Positions 27,631 through 27,749 of a stretch of DNA of 27,749 nt are shown in pieces. Positions within the stretch are counted from its first letter, which is position 1, and the number at the start of each line of letters is the position of its first letter. The position numbers and the translations under genes are program-made. Under the pieces are notes generated by a model that made no database searches, was not told the origin of the DNA, and saw nothing but the letters and a program-made list of their open reading frames with translations. Source of the stretch: a virus; IMG/VR virus record IMGVR_UViG_3300037218_000026, positions 1-27,749 of that record; one strand, 5' to 3'.

Positions 27631-27749
27631 ATGGGGCTCTTCGACATTCCCGATGATGACGAGCAGGACGATCTAAAACAGCGTCCGGCGATTGCTCCGC
27701 CTTCGACGGGAACGACAGCGATTCCGCCGTTAAATCTGCCGGGAGTTTC
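27631..27749 (+). CDS. Protein truncated at the right edge (39+ codons)
   Basis: ATG 27631 starts four bases after the previous stop. The visible part MGLFDIPDDDEQDDLKQRPA then IAPPSTGTTAIPPLNLPG is acidic and Pro-rich, probably the flexible N-terminus of a late virion protein. The rest is outside the window, so no function is given. Confidence 0.6.
   Translation, partial: MGLFDIPDDDEQDDLKQRPAIAPPSTGTTAIPPLNLPGV

Noticed and set aside
1-27749. CRISPR array, tRNA genes, diversity-generating retroelement, insertion sequences
   Set aside because: No regular repeat-spacer array, no cloverleaf noticed, no reverse transcriptase and no transposase motif were seen.

Overview
The window looks like a stretch of a tailed double-stranded DNA bacteriophage or prophage. 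No rRNA, tRNA, CRISPR array or housekeeping gene was seen. It holds a recombination module, a control region and a terminase/portal/capsid/tail cassette. Base composition is moderately GC-rich by eye. The terminase-portal-scaffold-coat order and the sizes (terminase about 498 aa, portal 764 aa, coat 416 aa) resemble the P22-like podovirus head plan. A very long protein about 7 kb after the portal could be tail nozzle or needle-like. The host cannot be read from the sequence; a soil or Acidobacteria-like host is only a guess from the general feel of the proteins.

Layout. (1) 1-2471, + strand: a chain of about fourteen tiny early-type genes. Nearly every junction is an ATGA, GTGA or TGATG overlap, and many products have Cys pairs. 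(2) 2473-5629, - strand, convergent with (1): a recombination operon encoding an ERF-type annealing protein, a YqaJ-type exonuclease, an HNH protein and small hypotheticals. (3) 5630-5929: a divergent control region with two copies of a 12-bp repeat, each placed on one of two opposed candidate promoters. (4) 5930-9125, + strand: small basic and membrane or lipoprotein-like genes, a beta-rich protein, a GNAT-like protein and a small serine recombinase. A near-perfect palindrome with a 2-bp centre follows the recombinase directly. (5) 9399-18591: small and large terminase subunits, several accessory genes including a Sec-signal protein, portal, and probable scaffold. (6) 18592-27749: a structured leader, major capsid protein, connector or tail genes, a 1028-aa tail protein, and a Gln-rich protein; the last gene runs off the window.

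How the parts fit. The left-facing operon would handle recombination and replication of phage DNA. The centre would be the switch, and the long right-facing block packages DNA and builds the particle. Short AGCGG-containing repeats at 6.3, 6.8 and 9.2 kb lie between the control region and the small terminase gene and could be replication or packaging sites.

The most unusual points are the leaderless-looking divergent promoters with shared operator repeats, the micro-ORFs that bridge gaps between cistrons by 4-nt overlaps, the recombinase with a Cys/His insertion in its catalytic loop next to a palindrome, the Cys-rich candidate small terminase, and an exonuclease with Gln where the catalytic Glu is expected. 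All function calls come from reading motifs by eye; no database search was possible.
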